A program made the position numbers and the translations under genes. Below, one piece after another: positions 29,501-37,822 of a stretch of DNA of 64,000 nucleotides. Within the stretch, counting starts at the first letter, position 1, and each line of letters starts with the position of its first letter. The stretch comes from Flavobacteriaceae bacterium MAR_2010_72. GTDB lineage: Bacteria; Bacteroidota; Bacteroidia; Flavobacteriales; Flavobacteriaceae. Below the pieces are notes generated by a model, which saw only the letters and a program-made list of their open reading frames with translations, searched no databases and was not told the DNA's origin. The DNA lies in assembly GCA_003550275.1 (NCBI GenBank), contig QXCW01000002.1, positions 186,001 to 250,000 on the forward strand. The letters run 5' to 3'.

Positions 29501-30228
29501 AAGGAAATGGTAATGGGAATAGTACCAACACTTCCAATCGTATGAAAAAATTAAGAGTTGAACTTAAATCTGTTACTGGGCCAGAAACCAGACGTGAATT
29601 GTTGTTGGGCTTTAGTGATGAAACCACAGATGGCTTTGATTATGGTTATGATGCGATAAACACAGAAGTTTACAACAGTGATCTAAACCTAAACCTTGAA
29701 GGAGAAAGTTACACCATGCTTGCCTACTCGCAAATCACTGATGATAAAGTAATACCGCTTAACTTTAAATCTTCAGGGGCATATAGCTTTGAAATTAAGA
29801 TTACAGAGTATGATAATATTGACCCTAACCAAAAGATATTTTTAAGGGACAATTTAAAGAACACATATGCCAGTTTAAATAATAGTAAAGTCTATACCTT
29901 TAATTCTGAAGTAGGGGAGTTTAACAACCGATTCGAAATAGTATTTCAACCTCAACAACAGAGTTTGAGCACAGAAGAATCTGGGTATCAATTTAATTTA
30001 ATTTTCTACAATAACACAACAAAGAATCTTCATGTCAAAGGATTAGATTCTAATGTAGATAACTTGTACATTATAAATATGCAAGGTCAAAATGCTAAAG
30101 AGTTTTTTGACTTGCAACCCGAGACTTTGAGTAAAGGATTGTCGATTTCCGGATTAAGTACTGGCGTTTACATTGTTTATTTTAAATCAGGTAACGCAAC
30201 AAAAACTAAAAAAATATTAATTGATTAA
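26587..30228 (+). CDS. Large secreted protein with LamG domain and T9SS C-terminal sorting domain
   Basis: The 1213-residue protein has a signal peptide (1-22, ending VNSQ). Residues about 60-320 are Gly/Asn/Thr-rich beta-helix-like repeats (pectin-lyase-like). A concanavalin/LamG-like domain spans about 344-510 (LDFDGVDDYLSTP, WVKSD, EWHHLTGSYNSSTGVMKLYVDG, GDIDEVRVFNKVLTDDQI). A middle region of unknown fold (about 540-950) is followed by a Gly/Asn/Lys low-complexity linker (about 959-982). The C-terminal 80 residues fit a type A sorting domain (LYIINMQGQNAKEF, LSISGLSTGVYIVYFKSG, TKKILID). It is probably exported across the outer membrane by the type IX system and surface-attached or released. 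Ligand unknown; adhesion is a guess. Confidence 0.85.
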   Translation: MKPTLRFAIALLCLLFYVSVNSQTCSGATFPGVTQPSTCTYTYTSSGWIDSLGLPSLAPTSNSSSESICIMANYTGNMSFNFRGTLYVGPGVTYTGSITSFGNTATIKAAGTITFTNTPGFNGNDTYIGPNGTMTLPGTLNPAGDGTVHNAGTLNVGGDLNLGGQAFITNYPDASVIVQGNSLINAPFNNCGLFELFGSLTSGGNSGLNNLCSTYIHTDMSLNADYINEGLMILDGSIIFGSETFYNNGILIVNNITLNNDDLIGNNDDSMLIVKNTSSVISNGVISGHLYYDVNNGGGIDVTDGTGIIDIGIVQNIYIPPTNEELLADCGIDIVINPFIVESKLDFDGVDDYLSTPKFVDGLTNLTLMAWVKSDLGNSTNMTIAGEDTGCKLWLQNGSQPRFTIKASGISEKVLSSSAIKLNEWHHLTGSYNSSTGVMKLYVDGVLVNSTNIGVTGAAIANTASSNGNFEIGRRSSNVANREYFKGDIDEVRVFNKVLTDDQIQRMVYQEIQNNGGVIKGTVINKNVVDITTNATVSWSDLLAYYTMTDIFATDRTTDYSINNRPTKLHNITSFQEQTAPMPYETKADGAWATEGTWLHGNVWDIEDVANNKDWSIVQIKNNVTTSNTSKTIGLYIDANKTLTVNGDNLVQNSWYLELNGTLDLKNDSQLVQTVNSDLVTSATGKIMRRQEGAASFYWYNYWGSPVGAIGITPLTNNNSASNNANNAKFKANMLKDHVPAAMQFSNAYNALGKLSTRWMYKFQSGVTYYDWAHVNPNTDIAPGVGYIHKGTGTSNPSQQYVFEGKPNNGTILINVTDKGGPGSAQNTTYTTSLFGNPYPSALDIHKFIDDNQGVIGGSIQLWQQWSGATHNLYEYDGGYAVVNKLGGVRAYQFVGMEGATNGSQDGTKTPTRYLPVAQGFVVEIVADGVVEFNNDQRVFIKEADADGSYENGSTFFRTNGNSKGNGNEKDKGNGNGNSTNTSNRMKKLRVELKSVTGPETRRELLLGFSDETTDGFDYGYDAINTEVYNSDLNLNLEGESYTMLAYSQITDDKVIPLNFKSSGAYSFEIKITEYDNIDPNQKIFLRDNLKNTYASLNNSKVYTFNSEVGEFNNRFEIVFQPQQQSLSTEESGYQFNLIFYNNTTKNLHVKGLDSNVDNLYIINMQGQNAKEFFDLQPETLSKGLSISGLSTGVYIVYFKSGNATKTKKILID

Positions 30229-30263
30229 TTAATCGATACGTTCTTTTTATTTGAATTAGTCTG

Positions 30264-30295
30264 AAAAAGCCAAAACTCTCATTTTGGCTTTTTTT
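30264..30295 (+). terminator. Terminator after the LamG protein gene
   Basis: AAAAAGCCAAAA and TTTTGGCTTTTT form a 12-bp stem with a 6-nt loop and a T-run, 36 bp past the stop. Confidence 0.85.
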
Positions 30296-30362
30296 ATGAC
30301 TTTAGGATTCATCATTTAAGGATAAATTCTTAATTTCGCACTCTTATTTGAAAACACGAACA

Positions 30363-33300
30363 ATGAGTGCTAAATTCCCTGAATATAAAGGACTTGACTT
30401 ACCAAAAGTAGCAGAGGACATTCTTCTCTATTGGAAAGAACAGAATATCTTTGAAAAAAGTGTGACTACGCGAGAAGGAAAACAGCCTTATGTGTTTTTT
30501 GAAGGGCCACCATCTGCTAACGGTTTACCTGGTGTTCATCATGTGTTAGCAAGAGCTATAAAAGATATTTTTCCACGTTATAAAACCATGAAAGGCTTCC
30601 AAGTAAAGCGAAAAGCTGGCTGGGATACGCATGGATTACCTATTGAACTTGGTGTTGAAAAGGAATTAGGAATAACAAAGGAGGATATTGGTAAAACCAT
30701 TTCGGTTGAAGATTATAACGCAGCCTGCCGTAAAGCCGTAATGCGCTATACCGATGTTTGGAATGACCTCACTCAAAAAATGGGCTATTGGGTCGATATG
30801 GAGGATCCATACATCACCTACGAACCCAAATATATGGAGAGCGTTTGGTGGTTGTTGAAACAGATTTATAACAAGAGTTTATTGTATAAAGGCTATACTA
30901 TTCAGCCTTATTCACCAAAGGCAGGTACTGGTTTAAGTTCACATGAGCTTAACCAACCAGGGACCTATCAAGATGTGACAGATACAACAGTAGTAGCCCA
31001 ATTTAAGGCGAATAAGAATTCCTTACCAGACTTTTTAAAGGAAGAAGGCGATATTTATTTCTTGGCTTGGACCACAACACCTTGGACTTTACCAAGTAAT
31101 ACCGCATTGACCGTTGGCCCTAAAATTGATTATGTTTTGGTAGAAACCTATAATCAATACACATTTCAGCACATAAAAGTTGTTTTAGCAAAGTCCTTAG
31201 TCAATAATCAGTTTGATGGAAAGTTTAAAAAGGTTGAAACCAACCCTGAAGTATTAGAATATACCACTGGCGATAAAAAGATTCCGTTTTATATAGCAAA
31301 GGAGTTCAAAGGAAAAGATGTAGTAGGTATTACTTACGAACAATTGTTGCCTTACGCTTTACCAAACGACAACCCTGAAAACGCTTTTAGGGTCATTTCT
31401 GGAGATTTCGTTACTACTGAAGATGGTACAGGTATAGTTCATACGGCACCAACCTTTGGAGCAGATGATGCCATGGTAGCAAAACAAGCTGTACCTGAAG
31501 TTCCACCAATGTTGGTAAAGGACGAAAACGGTAATTTGGTGCCTCTTGTAGATCTGCAAGGAAAATTCAGACCAGAAATGGGCGAATTTGCAGGTAAATA
31601 TGTAAAAAACGAATACTACAATGATGGTGAAGCGCCAGAGCGTTCGGTTGATGTGGAGCTAGCAATTAAATTAAAAGAAGAAAATAAAGCCTTTAAGGTT
31701 GAAAAATACAAACATAGTTATCCAAATTGCTGGAGAACAGACAAACCAATTCTATATTATCCTTTAGACTCTTGGTTCATTAAAGTGACTGACATTAAAG
31801 ACAGAATGTTTGAACTTAATGAAACCATCAACTGGAAGCCAAAAGCAACAGGAACTGGACGTTTTGGTAACTGGTTAGCAAATGCTAATGACTGGAATTT
31901 GTCGCGCTCACGCTATTGGGGAATTCCTCTACCGATTTGGAGAACCGAAGATGGGAATGAGGAAATCTGTATTGGCTCGGTTGAAGAATTGAAGAATGAG
32001 ATGGCCAAAGCTGTTTCGGCTGGCCTACTTTCAAAAGATATTTTTGAAGACTTCGAAATAGGAAACAATTCTGAAGAGAACTATGCAAAAGTTGATTTAC
32101 ACAAAAACATTGTAGATGAGATTGTGTTAGTTTCAGCTTCAGGTAAACCCATGAAGCGTGAGGCAGATTTAATTGATGTCTGGTTCGATTCGGGTTCTAT
32201 GCCCTATGCACAGTGGCACTATCCATTTGAGAATAGAAATAAGATTGATAATAACGAGTCTTTTCCAGCAGATTTTATTGCCGAAGGTGTTGACCAAACA
32301 CGTGGTTGGTTCTATACATTGCATGCTATTGCGACCATGGTATTTGATTCTGTTGCCTATAAAAATGTGGTTTCCAACGGACTTGTTTTAGATAAAAACG
32401 GACAAAAAATGTCCAAACGCTTAGGAAACGCAACCGATCCGTTTGAAACCTTGTCAACTTATGGTGCCGATGCCACACGTTGGTACATGATTATGAATGC
32501 AAACCCTTGGGATAACTTAAAGTTTGACGTCGAAGGCATAGAAGAAGTAAAACGCAAATTTTTCGGCACACTTTACAATACCTATTCCTTCTTTACGCTA
32601 TATACCAATCTGGATAAATTTAAGTATTCTGAAGCGGATTTACCTTTAGAAAAAAGACCAGAAATTGATATATGGATACTTTCAGAATTGCATACGCTGA
32701 TCCAAAAAGTAGACGAGTATTATGCAGAATATGAGCCTACAAAAGCCGCCAGAGCTATTTCAGATTTCACTCAAGATTATTTAAGTAACTGGTATGTGCG
32801 TTTAAGCAGAAGACGTTTTTGGAAAGGAGATTATCAACAAGATAAAATTTCAGCATACCAAACCTTATATACGTGTTTGGTAACTATTGCCAAGTTAGGG
32901 GCTCCAATTGCACCGTTCTTTATGGATAGATTGTATTTAGATTTAAATGCGGTTACTAAAAAAGAAGATTTTGACAGTGTGCATCTTGCAGAGTTTCCTA
33001 AATATGATGCCTCGTTTGTAGATAAAGTGCTTGAGCGTAAAATGGAAAGCGCGCAAACAATATCCTCTTTGGTATTGTCGTTAAGAGCAAAAGAAAAGAT
33101 AAAAGTACGCCAGCCACTGCAAAAAATCATGATTCCTGTTGATAGTAAACAACAAAAAGATGAAATTTTGGCTGTTGCCGATTTGATAAAACATGAGGTT
33201 AATGTAAAACATGTTGAGGTTAAGGAAGATGCTTCAGAAATCTTGGTAAAACAGATAAAACCTAATTTTAAAGTGCTAGGCCCTAGATTTGGACAAGATA

Positions 33301-33767
33301 TGAAAGCCATTGCCCAAATCGTCAATAATTTTACCGCAGACGATATTAAAAAAATCGAACAAAATGGCGTTTTTGATGTTGAAATTAATGGAAAAAGTAT
33401 TACTTTAGAACGCTCTGATGTAGAGATTACATCGCAAGATATTGAAGGTTGGCTAGTTGCAAATGAAGGTGCTTTAACCGTGGCTTTAGATGTCACTTTA
33501 ACTGAAGATCTTAAAAAAGAGGGTATTGCAAGAGAATTGGTTAACAGAATCCAAAATTTACGAAAAGATTCGGGTTTTGAACTTACAGATAGGATTGCAG
33601 TACAGTTTCAAAAAGATGAACAAATTATTAACGCGATAAACAAAAATTTAGAGTATATTAAAACAGAAACGTTAACAGAAGATTTAGAGATTATAGAACA
33701 TTTAACTAATGGTATAGAAATCGCTTTTGACGACGTAAATACCAAATTGTTTATTCAAAAAATATAA
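30363..33767 (+). CDS. ileS: Isoleucyl-tRNA synthetase (type 2-like, GxHH motif)
   Basis: The 1134-residue enzyme charges tRNA-Ile. It has the Rossmann fold split by the CP1 editing domain (WTTTPWTLPSNTAL near 236-249), the C-terminal anticodon-binding domain and KMSKR (682-686). The HIGH motif reads G57-V-H-H60 (NGLPGVHH), i.e. HxGH with its first and third residues swapped. The long form and motif style resemble the eukaryote-like type 2 enzyme. An in-frame TTG at 30348 would add 5 residues, but a TAATTTCG box (30331-30338) places the mRNA start close to it, and IleRS similarity begins after the ATG at 30363. It heads ileS - DksA-like - lspA. Confidence 0.95.
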   Translation: MSAKFPEYKGLDLPKVAEDILLYWKEQNIFEKSVTTREGKQPYVFFEGPPSANGLPGVHHVLARAIKDIFPRYKTMKGFQVKRKAGWDTHGLPIELGVEKELGITKEDIGKTISVEDYNAACRKAVMRYTDVWNDLTQKMGYWVDMEDPYITYEPKYMESVWWLLKQIYNKSLLYKGYTIQPYSPKAGTGLSSHELNQPGTYQDVTDTTVVAQFKANKNSLPDFLKEEGDIYFLAWTTTPWTLPSNTALTVGPKIDYVLVETYNQYTFQHIKVVLAKSLVNNQFDGKFKKVETNPEVLEYTTGDKKIPFYIAKEFKGKDVVGITYEQLLPYALPNDNPENAFRVISGDFVTTEDGTGIVHTAPTFGADDAMVAKQAVPEVPPMLVKDENGNLVPLVDLQGKFRPEMGEFAGKYVKNEYYNDGEAPERSVDVELAIKLKEENKAFKVEKYKHSYPNCWRTDKPILYYPLDSWFIKVTDIKDRMFELNETINWKPKATGTGRFGNWLANANDWNLSRSRYWGIPLPIWRTEDGNEEICIGSVEELKNEMAKAVSAGLLSKDIFEDFEIGNNSEENYAKVDLHKNIVDEIVLVSASGKPMKREADLIDVWFDSGSMPYAQWHYPFENRNKIDNNESFPADFIAEGVDQTRGWFYTLHAIATMVFDSVAYKNVVSNGLVLDKNGQKMSKRLGNATDPFETLSTYGADATRWYMIMNANPWDNLKFDVEGIEEVKRKFFGTLYNTYSFFTLYTNLDKFKYSEADLPLEKRPEIDIWILSELHTLIQKVDEYYAEYEPTKAARAISDFTQDYLSNWYVRLSRRRFWKGDYQQDKISAYQTLYTCLVTIAKLGAPIAPFFMDRLYLDLNAVTKKEDFDSVHLAEFPKYDASFVDKVLERKMESAQTISSLVLSLRAKEKIKVRQPLQKIMIPVDSKQQKDEILAVADLIKHEVNVKHVEVKEDASEILVKQIKPNFKVLGPRFGQDMKAIAQIVNNFTADDIKKIEQNGVFDVEINGKSITLERSDVEITSQDIEGWLVANEGALTVALDVTLTEDLKKEGIARELVNRIQNLRKDSGFELTDRIAVQFQKDEQIINAINKNLEYIKTETLTEDLEIIEHLTNGIEIAFDDVNTKLFIQKI

Positions 33768-33772
33768 AGATT

Positions 33773-34156
33773 ATGGGAGTAGAGGCAAACATTAGATATT
33801 CTGATAAAGATTTAGCGGAATTCAAAGCAATAATACAAGAAAAAATTGAAAAGGCGTATCATGATTTAGAGCTGATTAAGAGCGCATATATGAATGACCT
33901 TAATAACGGCACAGACGATACCTCGCCTACATTTAAAGCCTTTGAAGAAGGTAGTGAGACCATGAGTAAAGAGGCTAACTCACAACTGGCTATTAGACAG
34001 GAAAAGTTTATAAGGGATTTAAAGAATGCATTGATTAGAATTGAAAACAAGACCTATGGTGTTTGTCGTGTTACAGGAAAATTAATCAATAAAGACCGTT
34101 TAAAATTAGTTCCTCATGCGACCTTAAGCATTGAGGCTAAAAATATGCAACAATAA
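33773..34156 (+). CDS. TraR/DksA family protein with degenerate zinc finger
   Basis: The 127-residue protein has an N-terminal coiled-coil (about 12-92) and the DksA/TraR C-terminal motif YGVCRVTGKLINKDRLKLVPHATLSIEAK. Only C98 remains of the four zinc cysteines, so zinc binding in the classical way is unlikely. DksA-type proteins bind the RNA polymerase secondary channel and act with ppGpp; whether this variant does so is unknown. It starts 5 bp after ileS and precedes lspA. Confidence 0.85.
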   Translation: MGVEANIRYSDKDLAEFKAIIQEKIEKAYHDLELIKSAYMNDLNNGTDDTSPTFKAFEEGSETMSKEANSQLAIRQEKFIRDLKNALIRIENKTYGVCRVTGKLINKDRLKLVPHATLSIEAKNMQQ

Positions 34157-34159
34157 ATT

Positions 34160-34218
34160 TTCCCAAGTTGAGGGAATCTACAAAATAGTAATTGAACGTC
34201 TTGCTACGGCAGGACGTT
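34160..34218 (+). promoter_or_regulatory. Two hairpins between the DksA-like gene and lspA
   Basis: A 5-bp hairpin TTCCC/GGGAA (34160-34176) is followed by a 10-bp hairpin (34195-34218) with stem AACGTCTTGC/GCAGGACGTT (one G-U pair) closed by C-TACG-G, a UNCG-type tetraloop. The trailing TTTTCATTT is a weak T-run. It may be a partial terminator or a processing/stability element between cotranscribed genes. Confidence 0.6.
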
Positions 34219-34244
34219 TTCATTTAAAAAAGTAAGTAACCAGA

Positions 34245-34904
34245 ATGTCCTTAAAAAAAGCTTCATTTATAATTATCCTCATATTACTTATTGATCAATT
34301 AAGTAAAATTTATATCAAAACTCATTTTGCTTTAGGAGATAGAACTATTGTTTTTAATTGGTTTCAAATTGCATTTGTTGAAAATGATGGTATGGCCTGG
34401 GGTACCAAATTGAGTGATTTTATACCTTTTATTTCAGAAGAAACAGCCAAGCTCTCTTTAACATTATTTAGAATTATTGCCGTTTTAGGAATTGGGTATT
34501 GGTTAGTTTCATCTATTAAAAAACAAGCTTCAAAAACCTTGATCATTGCTGTTTCATTAATTTTTGCAGGAGCTCTTGGCAATATTATTGATTCTGTATT
34601 TTATGGAGTGTTGTTTAATGATAGTTATAGTCAAGTGGCGTCATTTTTACCAGCAGATGGTGGCTATGGAAGTTTATTTCATGGCAAGGTCGTAGACATG
34701 TTACATTTTCCAATTTGGAAAGGGGTAATGCCAGAATGGATTCCGTTTTTTGGTGGCAAGTTCTTTACCTTTTTTGAACCCGTTTTTAATATCGCCGATG
34801 TGGCTATAAGCACGGGAATAGGAATATTAGTATTCTTTAATAAAAAAGCTTTTTATGTTCCGGCACAAAAACCGGAAGAGCCTACCTATGAAGCAAAATT
34901 ATAA
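34245..34904 (+). CDS. lspA: Lipoprotein signal peptidase (signal peptidase II)
   Basis: The 219-residue membrane aspartyl protease cleaves prolipoprotein signal peptides after lipidation. It has four hydrophobic segments and the catalytic aspartates D151 (GKVVDMLHF) and D185 (FNIADVAIS), plus N-terminal LIDQLSKIYI and GALGNIIDSVFYG. It is longer than the usual 160 residues because of an insert at about 122-175 before the second Asp. It overlaps the convergent folate gene by 19 bp. Confidence 0.95.
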   Translation: MSLKKASFIIILILLIDQLSKIYIKTHFALGDRTIVFNWFQIAFVENDGMAWGTKLSDFIPFISEETAKLSLTLFRIIAVLGIGYWLVSSIKKQASKTLIIAVSLIFAGALGNIIDSVFYGVLFNDSYSQVASFLPADGGYGSLFHGKVVDMLHFPIWKGVMPEWIPFFGGKFFTFFEPVFNIADVAISTGIGILVFFNKKAFYVPAQKPEEPTYEAKL

Positions 34905-35455
34905 ATTGTAGTTGGAGTCACGCAAAAATCTAATTTTACATCCCCTTCATGCGTATCCTCAATACGTTTTTCAGGGTTAAAAAAGGATAACCCTATTTTA
35001 AGGGTTTCAGGTTTACAATGTGACAAAAATTTATCATAGTAACCTTTACCATAACCAACTCGATGGCCTTGCTCATCAAAAGCCAATAGAGGCACAAAAA
35101 CAACATTTATTTGATTTGAAGCAACTTCAATGCCATCTACGGGTTGAGGAATATTAAGTTTGTTGATTTTAATCGTCGTATTATCCGTAAGAAGATAACT
35201 TTTCAAAGTATCGGTTTTTAGATCAATTTTGGGGACTACAATGTTTTTATCTTTTCCTGAAAGGATATTCAAAATATACTCGGTATTGATTTCCCTTTGC
35301 TCAATAATAGATAGAAAAATATGGTAAAAGCTGGCTTCCCATATAGAAAGTTTTAATAACTGATTAGCGATTTTTAAACTTAAGTCTTCAACATCTTTTT
35401 CTGTTAAAGCATTTCGTTTGGACTTATACAAGTTTCGCAATTCAAGCTTTGTCAT
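34886..35455 (-). CDS. 5-formyltetrahydrofolate cyclo-ligase
   Basis: The 189-residue enzyme converts 5-formyl-THF to 5,10-methenyl-THF with ATP. It shows an N-terminal LRNLYKSKRNALTEKD, the NVVFVPLLAFDEQGHRVGYGKGYYDKFL block (about 130-150) with the GYGKGYYD nucleotide motif, and a C-terminal TPTTIY. It is the last gene of the four-gene minus-strand operon, sharing a 4-nt overlap with the aspartoacylase-like gene. Role in folate recycling is firm. Confidence 0.92.
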   Translation of the reverse strand: MTKLELRNLYKSKRNALTEKDVEDLSLKIANQLLKLSIWEASFYHIFLSIIEQREINTEYILNILSGKDKNIVVPKIDLKTDTLKSYLLTDNTTIKINKLNIPQPVDGIEVASNQINVVFVPLLAFDEQGHRVGYGKGYYDKFLSHCKPETLKIGLSFFNPEKRIEDTHEGDVKLDFCVTPTTIYNFAS

Positions 35456-36423
35456 TTCAATTTAGATGTAATATGAAACAGTGCATCACCTTGATAAACT
35501 ATAGGCGATTCATTAACATTTATAATGTAGCCACCTTGTAAAGCTTTTACGGGATGATTAAATTTTCCGTAGGGATCGGTTATAGTTCCTAAAACTTCAC
35601 CTCTCGTTACTTTCGTGCCAATTTTAATCGAAGCCCTAAACATGCCTGAAAAATTAGCCCGTTGCCAACGACTTTTATTAATAAAAACAGGTTTTGTTGT
35701 TGGTTTTGTAGCTTTGAATCTAGCGTTGAGCATTCCTAAATTATTAAGAACACGTTTCACTCCATTTAAGGCAATCGTGGTTACATGCTTATCAATATGG
35801 AATGATTTTCCGCCTTCAAATAGTAGTATAGGTTTACCTAATTTATTGCAAGTACTTCTAAATGTTTTTTTAATATCTTTTGAATATAAAATAAATGGAG
35901 CTCCAAATATTGTAGCAAGGCTCTCTAATTCTGCGTTTTTTTCTGTAATTCGAATTTGTGGGGCATTAAACCGTCCTGCACCACCAGTATGAAAATCGAT
36001 GATAAAATCAACCTCTTTTACAACTTCATTAACAAGCTTATAGGCCACCCTGCTTGCCAAAGAACCTTTTTTAAGCCCAGGAAAAACCCTGTTTAAATCC
36101 CTTCCGTCAGGGAATTCTCGTTTTAAGTTGATGAACCCAAAAATATTAATGACCGGAATACAAATTATGGTACCACATTTTGGTTTATTCATTCCTGATG
36201 CAATTATTTGACGTATAATTTCCACACCGTTAACCTCATCTCCATGAATCCCAGCTGTAAGCAGTACAATTGGACCTGGTTTAATTGAGCGTTCAATAAT
36301 TACAGGTACGTCAACACTTGAGGATGTATGTAAATTGGCCACATCAAAACGGGCTTCATAACTTTCGCCTGCTTTTATGGACTTACCTAGAATAGTAATG
36401 ACTTTTTTATGGACCTGGTTCAT
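35452..36423 (-). CDS. Succinylglutamate desuccinylase/aspartoacylase family protein (M14-like Zn hydrolase)
   Basis: The 323-residue protein has the zinc-binding HxxE at H60-GD-E63 ([15 protein letters not shown]), the arginine block [10 protein letters not shown] (107-116) and the third ligand H145 in DFHTGG. The C-terminal 75 residues carry a beta-domain ([20 protein letters not shown]) seen in the AspA-like group. Members cleave N-acyl or amide bonds of small acidic molecules; the substrate here is unknown. It overlaps both neighbours by 4 nt, after the RimK ligase and before the folate gene. Confidence 0.85.
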   Translation of the reverse strand: MNQVHKKVITILGKSIKAGESYEARFDVANLHTSSSVDVPVIIERSIKPGPIVLLTAGIHGDEVNGVEIIRQIIASGMNKPKCGTIICIPVINIFGFINLKREFPDGRDLNRVFPGLKKGSLASRVAYKLVNEVVKEVDFIIDFHTGGAGRFNAPQIRITEKNAELESLATIFGAPFILYSKDIKKTFRSTCNKLGKPILLFEGGKSFHIDKHVTTIALNGVKRVLNNLGMLNARFKATKPTTKPVFINKSRWQRANFSGMFRASIKIGTKVTRGEVLGTITDPYGKFNHPVKALQGGYIINVNESPIVYQGDALFHITSKLK

Positions 36424-37295
36424 TTATGGTTTTTTTCAATATAGGTAATGATGGCTCTAGCAATATTTTTTCCAGTAGCCATTTCTATCCCTTCTAGTCC
36501 AGGGGTTGAATTGACTTCTAGGAGTAGTGGTCCTCTGGCAGATTGTAGCATGTCTACACCACAAACAGGTAATTTTAATACTTTGGCGGCATTCATTGCA
36601 AGTCTAATTTCTGCTTCATTTAATTTAATAATATTGGCGCTGCCACCTCTGTGCAGATTGGATCGAAATTCGCCCTCTTTGCCTTGTCGTTTCATTGCTC
36701 CTACAACTTGGCCGTCTACCATAAGCACTCTAATATCAGCACCTTTAGCTTCTTTTATGAATTCTTGAACAATAACCCGAGCTTCCAATCCATTAAAGGC
36801 TTCCAAAACCGATTCGGCTGCATTTTTTGTTTCTGCTAAAACGACACCTAATCCTTGAGTGCCTTCAAGAAGTTTTATAATTACAGGTACGCCACCAACG
36901 TGTTCGATGACCTCTTCGACATCGCGCGAATAATTCGTGAAAACAGTTTTGGGCATACCAATCCCTGCTTTACTTAAGCGCTGTAAACTTTTTAATTTGT
37001 CCCTTGAACGCAAAATAGCATCTGATGTGGCAATGCTAAACACGTTCATCATTTCAAATTGGCGAACAACCGCACAGCCATAAAAGGTGATCGAAGCTCC
37101 AATTCTGGGTATAATGGCATCCACATAATCTAAATAGCGGTCTTTAAAGTAAATAGTGGGTTTTTCCTTTTCAATAATGATGTCGCACTTTAAGGGATCT
37201 ATGACTTCTACCTTATGGTTTCGTTTTCTGCCTTCCTCAATTAGGCGTTGGGTAGAATATAAACCTGTATTTCTTGATAATATAACTATGTTCAT
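36420..37295 (-). CDS. rimK: RimK-family ATP-grasp ligase (alpha-L-glutamate ligase-like)
   Basis: The 291-residue protein has the RimK N-terminal domain ([34 protein letters not shown]) and the ATP-grasp fold (about 105-290: [77 protein letters not shown]). RimK adds glutamates to the C-terminus of ribosomal protein S6 in E. coli; related enzymes ligate other amino acids. Between a retropepsin-like protease and an amidohydrolase, it may build a peptide or polyglutamate tag; the target is not known. Confidence 0.88.
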   Translation of the reverse strand: MNIVILSRNTGLYSTQRLIEEGRKRNHKVEVIDPLKCDIIIEKEKPTIYFKDRYLDYVDAIIPRIGASITFYGCAVVRQFEMMNVFSIATSDAILRSRDKLKSLQRLSKAGIGMPKTVFTNYSRDVEEVIEHVGGVPVIIKLLEGTQGLGVVLAETKNAAESVLEAFNGLEARVIVQEFIKEAKGADIRVLMVDGQVVGAMKRQGKEGEFRSNLHRGGSANIIKLNEAEIRLAMNAAKVLKLPVCGVDMLQSARGPLLLEVNSTPGLEGIEMATGKNIARAIITYIEKNHK

Positions 37296-37717
37296 GCTTG
37301 TTTTTGATTATAGGATTGATTTTCAAGATCGACATCAACCATAAACTTTTTGCTTAAAAACTGCCGACCAATCAAAACGGGAAACCTCATATCATCCCTA
37401 GTGCTTAAAGTTAAGTTAATCCTATAGGTTTTACCAAAGAATATGACTTCAGATTTTATTTTAAACCGATTTTCTTTAAAACCATTACTGCTTTTCACAT
37501 CTGTACGGGAGTAGTTTTCAAATATAATATTTTCACTTTTAAAGTTGGGATGCCCTTTACTGCTAAATGTACATCGTAAGGTATTGTTTACTTCAGTAAT
37601 TTCAGAGCAGTGAATTGCAGAAGTATAGGCCCCTGTGTCAATTTTAACATCAACATTAAAAAGATTAAGTTTTGGAAAATCTACTTTATCAACTCTCCCA
37701 ATTATTTTTTTCGTCAT
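37292..37717 (-). CDS. Retropepsin-like protease (putative ATP-dependent zinc protease family)
   Basis: The 141-residue protein belongs to the RimB-like family historically named ATP-dependent zinc protease. The aspartyl-protease signature D27-T-G-A30 ([17 protein letters not shown]) and a second-strand [15 protein letters not shown] block are retropepsin features; no zinc motif is seen. A monomer of this size would have to dimerise to form an active site. It is the first gene of the four-gene operon, and its stop overlaps the rimK start by 4 nt. Confidence 0.85.
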   Translation of the reverse strand: MTKKIIGRVDKVDFPKLNLFNVDVKIDTGAYTSAIHCSEITEVNNTLRCTFSSKGHPNFKSENIIFENYSRTDVKSSNGFKENRFKIKSEVIFFGKTYRINLTLSTRDDMRFPVLIGRQFLSKKFMVDVDLENQSYNQKQA

Positions 37718-37809
37718 TTCATTTCTTTAAAAGTTGCTCAAGGTAAGGATAAAGTTAAGTGAAAAAATATGTTTTTTACTTAAATTTAATATTATAAAAA
37801 TTGAATTGA

Positions 37810-37817
37810 TACCTTTG
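37810..37817 (+). promoter_or_regulatory. -7 box immediately upstream of uvrC
   Basis: TACCTTTG ends 5 nt before the uvrC ATG and fits TAnnTTTG exactly, suggesting a leaderless or near-leaderless mRNA. No well-spaced TTG was found. Confidence 0.45.
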
Positions 37818-37822
37818 AATCA

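Noticed and set aside
30348-30362. TTG at 30348 as ileS start
   Set aside because: Lies too close to the -7-like TAATTTCG box; conserved IleRS sequence begins at the ATG at 30363.
32834-33496. 220-codon open frame on the minus strand inside ileS
   Set aside because: Entirely antisense to the IleRS C-terminal domain; low-complexity Ser/Leu/Ile product with no domain and no promoter.
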